Positions 45,918 to 55,505 of a stretch of DNA of 64,000 nucleotides are shown piece after piece (the stretch's first letter is position 1; each line of letters opens with the position of its first letter). The stretch is from contig NZ_JAAUWW010000009.1 in the NCBI RefSeq assembly GCF_014694375.1, positions 87,556-151,555 on the forward strand. Direction: 5' to 3'. The position numbers were made by a program, and so were the translations under genes. Source of the DNA: Vibrio sp. S17_S38 (GTDB lineage: Bacteria; Pseudomonadota; Gammaproteobacteria; Enterobacterales; Vibrionaceae). The notes beneath the pieces were generated by a model. That model was not told where the DNA came from. It saw nothing but the letters and a program-made list of their open reading frames with translations, and did not search any database.

Positions 45918-46772
45918 TTATTTATTACTGATTTTTATAAGTCTAATCTCGACTCTTCTATTTCGTTCTCTGCCATTTTTGGTAGCATTTGAATAAATAG
46001 GATTGCGAGAACCTTGCCCTGTAACTCTTATCATATCTTTTTTTACACCATTTAGAACCATGGCATAAGCTACTTCTGACGCTCTTTTCTTAGAAAGCTT
46101 AAGATTTGTGATGTCGCCACCGATATTATCAGTATAGCCATCAATGTAAACCTTACTTATATCATTATCTTTTTTAATAAGATCGCTAATATTAGACACC
46201 AAAATTTTCTGATTAGAAGACAGATTTATTTGACCATTTACAAAAGTAATATTAGTTAAATGCGCATCATCAAAACCAATATTAGGTAAATTGGCGATAC
46301 ATTTATCAAATTCAATGGTCTTTTTGTTAATCCCAGTAGACGGGAAGACCACCTCTTGATTATTACCTTGATAAGTCATCCACCAGCCAGATTTGAAGGC
46401 TTGATAAAGATCATGAGAATGTAAGCTGGTAACAAGTCGCCCATTATCATTATTGGTAGGTAAATCAGTCAAAACCTGTTGAGAGACAACAGAAGCCTGA
46501 TGAAACCAAACCGGATGATTAACACTCACGTTTGTTTGTAGACCTAATCTAGTAATATTACGACCCGTAAGCACCATAGTGAGTGACTTACCGGCTTGTT
46601 GCTCAAAACTTAACGCAAAACCTTTTCCGGCATGATTACTACCGATAAAACAATAATCCGGTTTTTCCTTTACTGTCCACACCACTTCATCAAATGGAAT
46701 GGTGACGGCTTGAACACTCATAGTAAGGATTGCCGCGACCATACCAACCATATACTTGTATTTCATCATCAT
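45918..46772 (-). CDS. motY: Lateral MotY-type T-ring protein (OmpA domain)
   Basis: A 284-residue secreted protein: signal MVAAILTMSVQA, an N-terminal MotY domain (VVWTVKEKPDYCFIGSNHAGKGFALSF and the cysteine pair), then an OmpA-like peptidoglycan-binding domain (VYIDGYTDNIGG, KLSKKRASEVAYAM, RERNRRVEIRL). Lateral systems of Vibrio carry a motY that anchors the proton-type stator; here it lies between flgL and fliE. AAGG seven bases before the ATG at 46772; two further in-frame ATGs follow. Confidence 0.88.
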   Translation of the reverse strand: MMMKYKYMVGMVAAILTMSVQAVTIPFDEVVWTVKEKPDYCFIGSNHAGKGFALSFEQQAGKSLTMVLTGRNITRLGLQTNVSVNHPVWFHQASVVSQQVLTDLPTNNDNGRLVTSLHSHDLYQAFKSGWWMTYQGNNQEVVFPSTGINKKTIEFDKCIANLPNIGFDDAHLTNITFVNGQINLSSNQKILVSNISDLIKKDNDISKVYIDGYTDNIGGDITNLKLSKKRASEVAYAMVLNGVKKDMIRVTGQGSRNPIYSNATKNGRERNRRVEIRLIKISNK

Positions 46773-46781
46773 CTGCTAGCC

Positions 46782-47666
46782 TTACAGTAAATCGAATAAC
46801 GAATTACCTTGGATCATTGTGAAAGCTTTTTGCGTAGTTTGCAGCGCCACTAAATGTTGATTTAAACGGATATTGGCATCGGCAACATCTAAAGCAGTCA
46901 GATTATCTTTCATTGCTTGAGTGAAAGTACTGACATCCTTATTTGTCCCCGAAATTCGTTCAACACTGCTGTATTGGCTACCAATGTTAGAAATGCCTTT
47001 TTGCAAATTCCCGATAGCGTCTTGATTGCTGTTTAACGCTGTATCTAAAGTGGCGATAAAATTAGGCGATTCCGTTTCAAGCTCTCCAATAGCTTTGGTT
47101 AAATCATTTAAAAAATCGAGATTACCAAGGGCATCTTCCACGGTGAAATTACTGCTCACTTTTTGCCCTTCACCAATAGTTGACTCTCTTTGCAGATTGT
47201 TCCCTATGATGGTGTAGTCACTACCAGCAGTCACGGCAGGTTTATCAACCGCAGTACCCGAGAAAATATAAGATCCATTTTCTTGTTTGTTTAAAATCGT
47301 CACCATTTCTTCTTGTAACGATTTAAGCTCACTGACTACCCCTAAACGACTTTCATCATCCAACGTGCCATTTTTACCCGTAAGAAGCAGTTTATTGATT
47401 TCGTTACCGATATCTTGCATTGAGTTCATATAAGTCTCATAACGCTGATAATTTGACATCACATTTTCAGCATTACTGTTGTATTTCTCATTAAGAGCAA
47501 GGTGTTTATTCAAGTTCTCGACTTTCACTGACGCTAAAGGATCATCAGAAAAATGATTAATTCTAAGACTGCTACCCAGTTGCTCAGTCACTTTATTTAA
47601 CTTGATACTGTTATTCATCAAGCTTTGAGATATCACAGATGAATAATTAGAATCAGAAACTCTCAT
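46782..47666 (-). CDS. flgL: Flagellar hook-associated protein 3 FlgL
   Basis: A 294-residue junction protein between hook and filament. It shows the flagellin-like ends: MRVSDSNYSSVISQSLMNNSIKLNKVTEQLGSSLRIN, and at the C-terminus a helix ending in RLNQHLVALQTTQKAFTMIQGNSLFDLL. LNKQENGSYIFSGTAVDKPA is the typical FSGT loop. It follows flgK by nine bases. Confidence 0.94.
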   Translation of the reverse strand: MRVSDSNYSSVISQSLMNNSIKLNKVTEQLGSSLRINHFSDDPLASVKVENLNKHLALNEKYNSNAENVMSNYQRYETYMNSMQDIGNEINKLLLTGKNGTLDDESRLGVVSELKSLQEEMVTILNKQENGSYIFSGTAVDKPAVTAGSDYTIIGNNLQRESTIGEGQKVSSNFTVEDALGNLDFLNDLTKAIGELETESPNFIATLDTALNSNQDAIGNLQKGISNIGSQYSSVERISGTNKDVSTFTQAMKDNLTALDVADANIRLNQHLVALQTTQKAFTMIQGNSLFDLL

Positions 47667-47675
47667 AATAACTCC

Positions 47676-49049
47676 CTAAAATGCGTTAAGTACGGTATCG
47701 AACATATCTTTGGCGGTTGAAATAACTTTCATATTGGCGGAGTAAGCATTCATGTACTGCATTAAATTCACCGCTTCTTCATCTGAATTAATACCACTTA
47801 AATTACTTTTAGCAGTTTTGGCTTCACTTTGATTCGTCATAGAAGTGGTGTAGTGACTTTCTGATAATTTAGCATTCAAACCAACCCCTCCAATAACTTG
47901 AGAGTATGCATCAAACAAAGTGCTACTCTCCCCTCCAATCGAAAGCGCTTCATTCGCAAGTGATGAAATATTCGTCGCAATATCGCCATTACCAATATTG
48001 CCATCCGAAGAAAGCCCTAACTCTTCCCCTAAAATATCTGTCACCTTTAAACTACCAGCGGGATCATTAGCATCAAATTCAAACAAAGCTTTACCTGCAT
48101 TTCCGTTTAAATCGACACCAGTGCCAAGTAACTCATTTACCTTGGTAGCAAAAGATTCAGCAATATTATTTATTGACTCAATATTGGGTAGTATTTCCCC
48201 TTGGATCAGATCGTTAATTGATCCAAGCTGCCCACCAATATCCCCCGATAGAGAACTACTCATGCCCATAAATTCAGAACTAATACTGGTCCCAAACGAG
48301 CTGCTTTTATCTGAGGTATCAGTCAAAGTGGCGTAATTATCATTTTGAACCAAAGGAGAGCCAGTTGAGGTGGAAAGTTCAACCGTACCATTGGCATTAC
48401 GTAATACATTGACCTGCATTTTTTCAGATAATGTATTTAATTGTGTATCTAATGCATCTTGCAGCGCAGCAATATTGCCGCCACTTGATGAGGTCTCTAA
48501 TATTTTTTTGTTTAAATTCGCGATAGAAGCCAAATCACTATTAGCCTGAGTGACTATGGTTGAATGTTGTCCGTACAAACCGGTTTGCTGATCATTAAGC
48601 TGACTGATAATTTGGTTAAATCGCCCCGCAATATCACTAGCTGAATTCAAAATTTGGCTACGATAAACCGGTGATTCTGGCGTAAGGCTGGCTTCATCAA
48701 ACGTTGAGAAAAAAGTGGATAGGCCATCGGTGAGATTTAACCCTTCGGTACCAAACGTGTTTTCGACTCCTGCCATACCGTAATAATAGGTTTCGCTGTA
48801 CGATTTTTCTTGCCCAGAAATGCGGACTCTCTCAACCAATGCAGCATCAGTTACACGACGAATCGAATCTACGCCGACCCCGCTTCCTAATGAAAAATTG
48901 CCGACATGGACTCCATTAATGCGGGCCGACATATCCGTCACTTGGCGTGTGTAGTTTTCATTATTCACATTAGCGGTATTGTTTGCCGTCACATTCATCG
49001 CAATTTTATTTGCCATTGCCCCTGATAAACCTATGTTGAACATCGACAT
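47676..49049 (-). CDS. flgK: Flagellar hook-associated protein 1 FlgK
   Basis: A 457-residue junction protein. The N-terminus MFNIGLSGAMANKIAMNVTANNTANVNNENYTRQ is the FlgK signature, and the C-terminus shows AVNLMQYMNAYSANMKVISTAKDMFDTVLNAF. The middle is shorter than in enteric FlgK but continuous. It lies nine bases after flgJ. A second in-frame ATG (MFNIGL) two codons later is equally likely as the start. Confidence 0.94.
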   Translation of the reverse strand: MSMFNIGLSGAMANKIAMNVTANNTANVNNENYTRQVTDMSARINGVHVGNFSLGSGVGVDSIRRVTDAALVERVRISGQEKSYSETYYYGMAGVENTFGTEGLNLTDGLSTFFSTFDEASLTPESPVYRSQILNSASDIAGRFNQIISQLNDQQTGLYGQHSTIVTQANSDLASIANLNKKILETSSSGGNIAALQDALDTQLNTLSEKMQVNVLRNANGTVELSTSTGSPLVQNDNYATLTDTSDKSSSFGTSISSEFMGMSSSLSGDIGGQLGSINDLIQGEILPNIESINNIAESFATKVNELLGTGVDLNGNAGKALFEFDANDPAGSLKVTDILGEELGLSSDGNIGNGDIATNISSLANEALSIGGESSTLFDAYSQVIGGVGLNAKLSESHYTTSMTNQSEAKTAKSNLSGINSDEEAVNLMQYMNAYSANMKVISTAKDMFDTVLNAF

Positions 49050-49058
49050 AATGAGTTC

Positions 49059-49790
49059 CTATCTATTAATTTTTGATAATTGTTTATAGAGCATATCCGC
49101 CAACCCAATACCGCCATTATTCGTCATGCTGATCGCCATTTTGTTATCCAGCATATCTTGGAATGGATCGTCTTTTTTAATATGAGAGAGAGGATTATCT
49201 TCATCGGAAATAGCCGCAGTGGCGGTTCTCATTCCTTTGATCATCTGCTGAACAAATAAGGCTTCAAACTGCGCTGACGCTTTTCGCAAACTTGCTTCCT
49301 TATCTCCTGAATATTTCAACGAATCCATATCTTTAGTGTCCAAATAGAATTCACTTTTATTTGCTTGATCCGGCAGAGTTGAGGTATTCGCGGCGTATAA
49401 ATTCAATGCTGCTGTATTATTTCGAATGGGATTATTTTGAACTGGATCTTGCAGCATAAAATCTGGGATAGAAGCAGGAGCAACAGTTTGCTGACGTACT
49501 TCAGCACTGAGTGTAGTGATATTGGCAGGAGTACTCTCTAAACCAAACATCGCGAGTGATAAATCGCCGGTTGGCAAAGTGCTATTTGCCTTCATTGGAC
49601 TGGTATCACTCGACGTAGAATGTTGCGCCAATATATTTTTAAATGACGGCGACTCTACATGGGCGCCACGATTAGAAATGGACTCGGTATAGATTGGTCC
49701 AACAGGGCTATGACCATTGGCTTTCACCACAGTAAACGCGGTTGTTTCACCAGGTTGAGTAACGTTTAGGATTGACTGAATCATTGTCAT
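49059..49790 (-). CDS. flgJ: Rod-binding protein FlgJ without muramidase domain
   Basis: A 243-residue protein. The rod-binding FlgJ_N domain is at the C-terminal end (about residues 165-243: RKASAQFEALFVQQMIKGMRTA, NKMAISMTNNGGIGLADML), preceded by about 150 residues of low-complexity, apparently disordered sequence. There is no glucosaminidase domain, unlike enteric and polar Vibrio FlgJ of about 310 residues. Peptidoglycan opening must come from another enzyme; the transglycosylase at 29765-30328 is the obvious candidate. Starts at an ATG overlapping the flgI stop (TAATG). Confidence 0.9.
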   Translation of the reverse strand: MTMIQSILNVTQPGETTAFTVVKANGHSPVGPIYTESISNRGAHVESPSFKNILAQHSTSSDTSPMKANSTLPTGDLSLAMFGLESTPANITTLSAEVRQQTVAPASIPDFMLQDPVQNNPIRNNTAALNLYAANTSTLPDQANKSEFYLDTKDMDSLKYSGDKEASLRKASAQFEALFVQQMIKGMRTATAAISDEDNPLSHIKKDDPFQDMLDNKMAISMTNNGGIGLADMLYKQLSKINR

Positions 49791-50941
49791 TAGATAACCA
49801 CCAACTCACCGTTTAACGCGCCCACTTCATCTAGTGCTTGCAAAATACTCATTAATTCATCAGGCGTTGCGCCAACACGGTTAATAGCATCCACCACTTC
49901 TTGAAGGTTAGTACCTGCGGGCCAAATCATGGTGTTCGAGGTTTTTTGATCAATATTTAATTTAGAGTCTTGAATGACCTTAGTATCACCTGATTGATTA
50001 AAGCCGCCAATACTATTGGGTTGAGAGACATATTGATCTTCTTGAATTGTGACTGTAATGCCGCCTTGCGAAACGGCTGCCTCCGAGACTGTCACATTAG
50101 AGCTCATGACCACAGTGCCAGTACGAGAATTTAAAATAATCCGTGGCGCTTCTTTACCCTCATCAATATCAAGCATTTCAATCATGCTCATAAACATAAC
50201 GCGGTCTTCGGTATCTTTTGGACCGCTGACTTGCACTTCACCTTTGCTCATTGCCTTAGCAACACCATCACCAAAGGTGGTATTAATGGATTTAGAAATA
50301 TTCAACGCCGTCTTATAATTAGGTTTCTTAAGCTGTAGCTTAATCACATGATCAGAATTGGTTTCTTGGTAGACTTCTCGTTCTAACGTTGCACCATTAG
50401 GAATACGTCCAGCAGTCGGGGTGTTTTGTGTAATGCTCGACCCATCAGCGCCCGTGTAATTATAACCACCGACAATCACGTTACCTTGCGCAACCGCGTA
50501 CACATTGCCATCCACACCTTTCAACTGTGTCAGCAACAACGTGCCACCTCGTAAGCTTTTAGCATCCCCAAGTGAAGCAACGGTAACGTCCAATTGCTGG
50601 CCTGTACCTGCATGTGAGTTGACGGTAGCAATCACGCTCACCGCCGCCACGTTTTTCAATTTTGGATTGGATTTTTCGCCTAACTGTACCCCAAATTGCT
50701 CAACCATATTACGCACCGATTGTGAGGTGAATTTCACTTGGCTTTTATCGCCAGACCCATCTAACCCGACCACTAAACCATAACCAATAAGTTGGTTGGT
50801 ACGATCGCCATATACATTAGTGATATCACGAATTGGCGTGGCATATGAATGGATTGAAAATAAAATCGCAACAAATGAGATAAGATAAACTATTGTCGGA
50901 TTGCCTGATTTAGCACTGAAAGTACGATTAAATAAAGTCAT
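49790..50941 (-). CDS. flgI: Flagellar P-ring protein FlgI
   Basis: A 383-residue periplasmic ring protein with a signal peptide (VYLISFVAILFSIHSYA). IRDITNVYGDRTNQLIGYGLVVGLDGSGDKSQVKFTSQS is the family hallmark, and ARIILNSRTGTVVMSSNVTVSEAAVSQGGITV also matches. I prefer the ATG at 50941, which overlaps the flgH stop as TAATG, the same arrangement as flgI-flgJ; an ATG five codons earlier lies inside flgH. Confidence 0.94.
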   Translation of the reverse strand: MTLFNRTFSAKSGNPTIVYLISFVAILFSIHSYATPIRDITNVYGDRTNQLIGYGLVVGLDGSGDKSQVKFTSQSVRNMVEQFGVQLGEKSNPKLKNVAAVSVIATVNSHAGTGQQLDVTVASLGDAKSLRGGTLLLTQLKGVDGNVYAVAQGNVIVGGYNYTGADGSSITQNTPTAGRIPNGATLEREVYQETNSDHVIKLQLKKPNYKTALNISKSINTTFGDGVAKAMSKGEVQVSGPKDTEDRVMFMSMIEMLDIDEGKEAPRIILNSRTGTVVMSSNVTVSEAAVSQGGITVTIQEDQYVSQPNSIGGFNQSGDTKVIQDSKLNIDQKTSNTMIWPAGTNLQEVVDAINRVGATPDELMSILQALDEVGALNGELVVI

Positions 50942-51639
50942 TAGAATGGGAACCATGGGCTGTTAAACATTTGAGTGAGCCAGCCAGATTTATTACTGTC
51001 GGCGAATGCACCACGACCTGCATAAGTAATGCGCGCATCGGCAATTCGTTGGCTACTAAGCATATTATTCGAATCAATATCTTCTACTCGAACGTTACCT
51101 GTTAAACGAATAAACTCATCGCCATTATTCAGCTTGAGCCATTTCTCACCCCGTACCCGAAGCACACCATTTGGCAATACGTCGTAGACCGTAACTGTAA
51201 TAGAACCACTTAAACTATTGCCCTGCTTAGCGTTCGCACTGCCATTAAAATCACGTGAAGCATTCGCATCTGCCGCAAATTTATCAATAGTATTCGCGCC
51301 AAAAGTAGGTGCCGAAACTGACAAAGATGAATCCTTACCATATTTCGTTGATGCATTTTTATCGCTACTGGTTTTCTCATCTAAAACCACGGTGAGAATA
51401 TCGCCAATTTTATAGGCACGGCGATCTTGAAATAAAGTCATGGAAGAAGATCCGGTATAAAGACTTCCTTGTGAAACTCTTTCTACTTCATAGTTTAATT
51501 CTGGTGGTGCGTACGCCGCATCATCCGGTTGTGGTGGAATGAAATCGTCACCACGCCCCGCACAACCAGCTAAAACACCCACTAAAATAATGATTAAGAA
51601 TTTGTCTATTTTCACGATATCTCTTCCATTTGCTCTCAT
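50941..51639 (-). CDS. flgH: Flagellar L-ring lipoprotein FlgH
   Basis: A 232-residue outer-membrane lipoprotein. The lipobox LVGVLAGC marks cleavage before the cysteine, so the mature protein begins CAGRGDDF. Family motifs SLYTGSSSMTLFQDRRAYKIGDILTVVLDEKTSSDK and GEKWLKLNNGDEFIRLTGNVRVEDI are present. The start is uncertain: the ATG at 51639 has no ribosome site, while a GTG at 51615 (giving 224 residues) has GGAAGAG upstream and a shorter signal. It overlaps flgI. Confidence 0.93.
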   Translation of the reverse strand: MRANGRDIVKIDKFLIIILVGVLAGCAGRGDDFIPPQPDDAAYAPPELNYEVERVSQGSLYTGSSSMTLFQDRRAYKIGDILTVVLDEKTSSDKNASTKYGKDSSLSVSAPTFGANTIDKFAADANASRDFNGSANAKQGNSLSGSITVTVYDVLPNGVLRVRGEKWLKLNNGDEFIRLTGNVRVEDIDSNNMLSSQRIADARITYAGRGAFADSNKSGWLTQMFNSPWFPF

Positions 51640-51642
51640 TGA

Positions 51643-52428
51643 TTACGCTTGCTGTGCGATGTATTGCAACATTTCATCTGACGCGCTCAATACTTTGGCA
51701 TTCATCTCATAACCACGTTGGGTTTGGATCATTTCCACCATGCTTTCAACCACTTGAACATTACTTCCTTCCAACGCACCTTGCTTAATAACTCCAACGC
51801 CTTCTTCACCCGGTGTTAATTCTAGCGCTTCGCCTGATGCATCGGTTTCTGCAAGTAAGTTACCGCCTAATGCTGACAGCCCTGCCGGATTCATGAATTT
51901 AACCAAGGTCAACTGACCAAGATTCTCACCATCAACTTGCCCTGCAACCGTCGCGGTCACCATGCCGTCTTCACTGATAGACACCAGCGTGGCGTTATCG
52001 GGAACCGTAATTTCAGGCTGAATGATGTAACCTTGGTTATTCACTAAGTTGCCATCTGAATTCACTTGCATTTGCCCATTTCGGGTATACAAGGTTTCAC
52101 CATCTGGCCCCGCAACTTGAAAGAAACCATCACCAAGAATAGCTAAGTCGTATTGCTGATCCGTATTATTAATGCTGCCTTGAGTAAACACTTTTTGCGT
52201 ACCTGAAATACGTACGCCATTACCAAGCTGCATACCTGTTGGATGTTGATTCAAATCAGCGGTTTCCGTTCCTGCTTGCTTTTCAATGGAATAAAAAAGA
52301 GATTCAAAAATCACGGTATCTTTCTTAAAACCAACAGTATTGACGTTTGCCAAATTGTTTGAGATAGCCGTCATTTTTGCATCTTGAGCGGCCATGCCTG
52401 TCTTCGCAATTGAGAGTGCGTTATGCAT
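51643..52428 (-). CDS. flgG: Flagellar distal rod protein FlgG
   Basis: A 261-residue distal rod subunit. It begins MHNALSIAKTGMAAQDAKMTAISNNLANVNTVGFKKD, with the flagellar axial ANVNTVGFK motif, and includes DLAILGDGFFQV and the C-terminal EGSNVQVVESMVEMIQTQRGYEMNAKVLSASDEM. The length is typical for FlgG, so it is the standard distal rod. It lies between flgF and flgH. Confidence 0.95.
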   Translation of the reverse strand: MHNALSIAKTGMAAQDAKMTAISNNLANVNTVGFKKDTVIFESLFYSIEKQAGTETADLNQHPTGMQLGNGVRISGTQKVFTQGSINNTDQQYDLAILGDGFFQVAGPDGETLYTRNGQMQVNSDGNLVNNQGYIIQPEITVPDNATLVSISEDGMVTATVAGQVDGENLGQLTLVKFMNPAGLSALGGNLLAETDASGEALELTPGEEGVGVIKQGALEGSNVQVVESMVEMIQTQRGYEMNAKVLSASDEMLQYIAQQA

Positions 52429-52437
52429 TGTTAATCC

Positions 52438-53166
52438 TTAACTTTGAATGATTTTATTGCCGATCTTTGAAATTTCATTGGCAGCCGCCATAACTTTGAC
52501 TTGCATTTCATATTGGCGACTTAATGACATGATGCTAACCAACTCTTCTGTACCCGATACGTTACTGGACTCTAAAAAACCAGTTTTTATCGTCACATCT
52601 TCCGCCATCGGCAAATTTTGCCCAGAAGTTGAAACAAATTGTCCACTGCGATCAAGCGTCATCGTTTTCACATCTGGATTAACCAATTTAAGTTGATCAA
52701 CCGCTAATGACGCACCACCACCGACAGGAATAATACTGACAAAACCATCATCTGAAATTTGTACTTTTTGATTCTCTGGTACTTGAATTGGGCCATTCTC
52801 ACCCACAACAGCATAAGCACCGCGCATCAGGTTTCCTTCAGAATCGAGAGCAAAATCCCCTGCTCTGGTGTAGATCTCTTTGCCGTCTTCACCTTGAAGA
52901 GTAAAAAAACCACTGCCCGTGATCACAACGTCAAGATCGCGCTGAGTATTCACATTGGTGCCTTCTTGAAAGTTGTTGGTGGCAGAGTTGGTGCGAGTCG
53001 TCACCGATGATTGAAATCCTGAACCACCCACAGCCATTGGTGATGAATATTCCATTAAGGATTTAAACCCAACGGTATTGGTATGTGCCAAGTTGTTCGC
53101 TCTCACATCTTGTGCGTACATAACACGTTCCGCACCTTTTGCCGCAGTGAATAAAATCGGATTCAT
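52438..53166 (-). CDS. flgF: Flagellar proximal rod protein FlgF
   Basis: A 242-residue proximal rod subunit of the FlgEFG family. It shows the axial motif NNLAHTNTVGFKSLMEYSS (a variant ANxxTxGFK), DVVITGSGFFTLQ, and the C-terminal ESSNVSGTEELVSIMSLSRQYEMQVKVMAAANEI. It is distinguished from FlgG by position and the AKGAERVMYAQDVRANN start. Nine bases separate it from flgG. Confidence 0.94.
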   Translation of the reverse strand: MNPILFTAAKGAERVMYAQDVRANNLAHTNTVGFKSLMEYSSPMAVGGSGFQSSVTTRTNSATNNFQEGTNVNTQRDLDVVITGSGFFTLQGEDGKEIYTRAGDFALDSEGNLMRGAYAVVGENGPIQVPENQKVQISDDGFVSIIPVGGGASLAVDQLKLVNPDVKTMTLDRSGQFVSTSGQNLPMAEDVTIKTGFLESSNVSGTEELVSIMSLSRQYEMQVKVMAAANEISKIGNKIIQS

Positions 53167-53174
53167 TTAATCAC

Positions 53175-54374
53175 CTACATCGCTTGGAATAATGCTTGAG
53201 TGAGCTGCGAATCGGTTGAAATCGCTTTGGTATTGGCCTGATAGTTACGTTGCGCCGTCATCATGCTCACAAGCGATTGAGTCAGATCTACATTCGAGGA
53301 CTCCAATGAGCCCGAACTAAGATCCCCAAACGAACCAGTACCTGCCGTACCAATGATCGGCACACCTGATCCAAAAGATTGAACCCATGAGGTGTTGTTG
53401 GTTTGTTGCAGTTCAGAAGGTGCTGCAAAGTTAGCCAATACGACTTGCCCTTGCAGCTGAGTTTGACCGTTTGAGTAGTTAGCATAAATGCTGCCATCGG
53501 CTTCTACGCGCATATCAACATAATCACCAGAGGTATAGCCATCAGGGTTATTAGTTGAAACGACAAAGTTATTACCAAATTGAGTGACACCATCCAGCTT
53601 CATGGTGATGTTCAAATCTTCTGCTCCAGATACAGGCGTGTTCACGGTATAAGTATTACCCGACGTCAACTTGCCTGATGGATCGAAAGTCATGCTGTTC
53701 GATGGGGTCATAGGCAAAGTTGCGTCACCATCCACCACTGCGTAGACATCCCATTGGGTATCCGAAGACTTCACAAAATATTGAGTAACCGTATGCGGGT
53801 TACCTAATGAATCGTAAGCTGGAGTCGTATAAGAATTGGTATAAGTCTCTGAGTTCGTAGGATCAAAAGGAGTTGCCGCGCTATCAATAACATCAGAACG
53901 AGCATCTAGATTGGCAACAAACTCAGCATTGGTGGTGGCCTTCGCTGCTTGAGCTTGTGTGCTGATTTTAATAGGACCGACGGTACCTTGCTGCAGCTTA
54001 TTGTCGCCATCTACCGAATAGCCTTGCAACTTAGCATTCGAATTACTGACCACATAACCGTTGGAATCCATGTTAAAAATGCCATTTCGAGTATAAGAAG
54101 TTTGCCCTTTACCATCTTCAACCACAAAGAAACCCGATCCCGACAACGCCATATCTAAAGCGCGGCCGGTACCTGAAATTTGTCCATTTGAGTCAAAGTT
54201 TTGAGACATCCCAACCACTTCAACCCCATTGGATTGACCGCCACTGTATACGCTTGAGAATTCGGTTCGACTTTCTTTAAAACCGGTGGTGCTCACATTA
54301 GCAATGTTGTTAGAAATGGTATTGAGCTCTTTACTTGAAGCATTCAAACCACTTAATGAAATATTGAGAGACAT
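53175..54374 (-). CDS. flgE: Flagellar hook protein FlgE
   Basis: A 399-residue hook subunit. It begins MSLNISLSGLNASSKELNTISNNIANVSTTGFKESRTEFS and ends ESSNVDLTQSLVSMMTAQRNYQANTKAISTDSQLTQALFQAM, both hook signatures, with a central beta-rich region (residues 150-330). The length is normal for a lateral hook protein. It lies between flgD and flgF. Confidence 0.95.
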   Translation of the reverse strand: MSLNISLSGLNASSKELNTISNNIANVSTTGFKESRTEFSSVYSGGQSNGVEVVGMSQNFDSNGQISGTGRALDMALSGSGFFVVEDGKGQTSYTRNGIFNMDSNGYVVSNSNAKLQGYSVDGDNKLQQGTVGPIKISTQAQAAKATTNAEFVANLDARSDVIDSAATPFDPTNSETYTNSYTTPAYDSLGNPHTVTQYFVKSSDTQWDVYAVVDGDATLPMTPSNSMTFDPSGKLTSGNTYTVNTPVSGAEDLNITMKLDGVTQFGNNFVVSTNNPDGYTSGDYVDMRVEADGSIYANYSNGQTQLQGQVVLANFAAPSELQQTNNTSWVQSFGSGVPIIGTAGTGSFGDLSSGSLESSNVDLTQSLVSMMTAQRNYQANTKAISTDSQLTQALFQAM

Positions 54375-54385
54375 TGAATTTATCC

Positions 54386-55054
54386 TTATGAAAATGAACT
54401 AATTTCGTAGTAAGGCACTTCGCCTACACCTTGAACATTCAGTATTGTTGAACCACCGTTAGACGGTACGGTCACACGATTAATCTGGCCATTAACGGTT
54501 GTTGTCGGCGAATAACCTTGCTCTTCATCAACATCCACGCTAATGCTGTACTCACCTTTTAAACCAAGCTTTTCAGTATCTAAGCTAAAATCCACTTTTC
54601 CTTTTGCATTAGCTCCTAATGAAATGGTTTGTTCATTGCCTTTCGAATCAGTAATCACAAGATTCACGACATTGCTATTAGCCGATAAATCAATCGAACC
54701 ATTAATCACAGATTCACCGTCAGCATTAATGGTGTCAGTACGAACCGAAACATTCTGATTAACTAAAGTAGAAGTACTGAGTACTTGTAAATTATCTAGA
54801 AGCACTTGGTTGTTCTGAGTCAATTTGACCAGGTTTTCACTGCTTTCCACTTGAGAAAACTGTGCCAATTGCGACACAAATTCAGTGCCATCCTGAGGTT
54901 CAAGGGGATTCTGATTATTAATTTGAGCCATCATTAAGGTTAAAAATTGATTCTGAAGTGAACTTGCGCTGTTATCTTCTTGCGCTTTCACTCCAGTTGA
55001 AGGCGATTGAATGTTGGCTGATGAATCTGCGCCCATAACGGTTGATGTGATCAT
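54386..55054 (-). CDS. flgD: Hook-capping protein FlgD
   Basis: A 222-residue hook assembly scaffold. The family core is LQNQFLTLMMAQINNQNPLEPQDGTEFVSQLAQFSQVESSENL, followed by a beta domain (IDLSANSNVVNLVITDSKGNEQTISLG, then EKLGLKGEYSISVD). The cap is lost when the hook is finished. It starts two bases after flgC. Confidence 0.93.
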   Translation of the reverse strand: MITSTVMGADSSANIQSPSTGVKAQEDNSASSLQNQFLTLMMAQINNQNPLEPQDGTEFVSQLAQFSQVESSENLVKLTQNNQVLLDNLQVLSTSTLVNQNVSVRTDTINADGESVINGSIDLSANSNVVNLVITDSKGNEQTISLGANAKGKVDFSLDTEKLGLKGEYSISVDVDEEQGYSPTTTVNGQINRVTVPSNGGSTILNVQGVGEVPYYEISSFS

Positions 55055-55056
55055 GA

Positions 55057-55482
55057 TTAGATATCCCAGACTTGTAATAGAGATTGTTGCATTGATTTAA
55101 CCGAGCCAAATACCGAAGCGCTAGCCTCAAAGCTACGCGTTGCAGACATCATGTCGGCCATTTCAGATACAGGGTTAATTCCTGAGTAATACACCATGCC
55201 ATCCTGACCAGCTAAAGGATTATCCGGCTCATATTTAGATTCCATCTTCGAATCAACTGAAATGACATCGGCAATTTTCACAGGAACGACCCCCTGACTC
55301 TTACCATCGGCTGCAAATTGATTGTAAACGGCAGAAAATACCGGTTTTAATGGTTTATAGACTTCATTGGGATTACCCGAAACTGAGTCCGCATTAGCTA
55401 AGTTACTCGAGATCGTATTTAAACGAATCGTTTGAGCGCTCATGGCTGATCCTGCGGTTTCATAAATTCCTGAAAATGACAT
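55057..55482 (-). CDS. flgC: Flagellar proximal rod protein FlgC
   Basis: A 141-residue rod subunit. It begins MSFSGIYETAGSAMSAQTIRLNTISSNLANADSVSG, with the SNLANA axial motif, then EVYKPLKPVFS, and ends MADMMSATRSFEASASVFGSVKSMQQSLLQV. Standard size and order between flgB and flgD. Confidence 0.94.
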   Translation of the reverse strand: MSFSGIYETAGSAMSAQTIRLNTISSNLANADSVSGNPNEVYKPLKPVFSAVYNQFAADGKSQGVVPVKIADVISVDSKMESKYEPDNPLAGQDGMVYYSGINPVSEMADMMSATRSFEASASVFGSVKSMQQSLLQVWDI

Positions 55483-55505
55483 GTCTCATCCTTAATAATG
55501 GTGTT

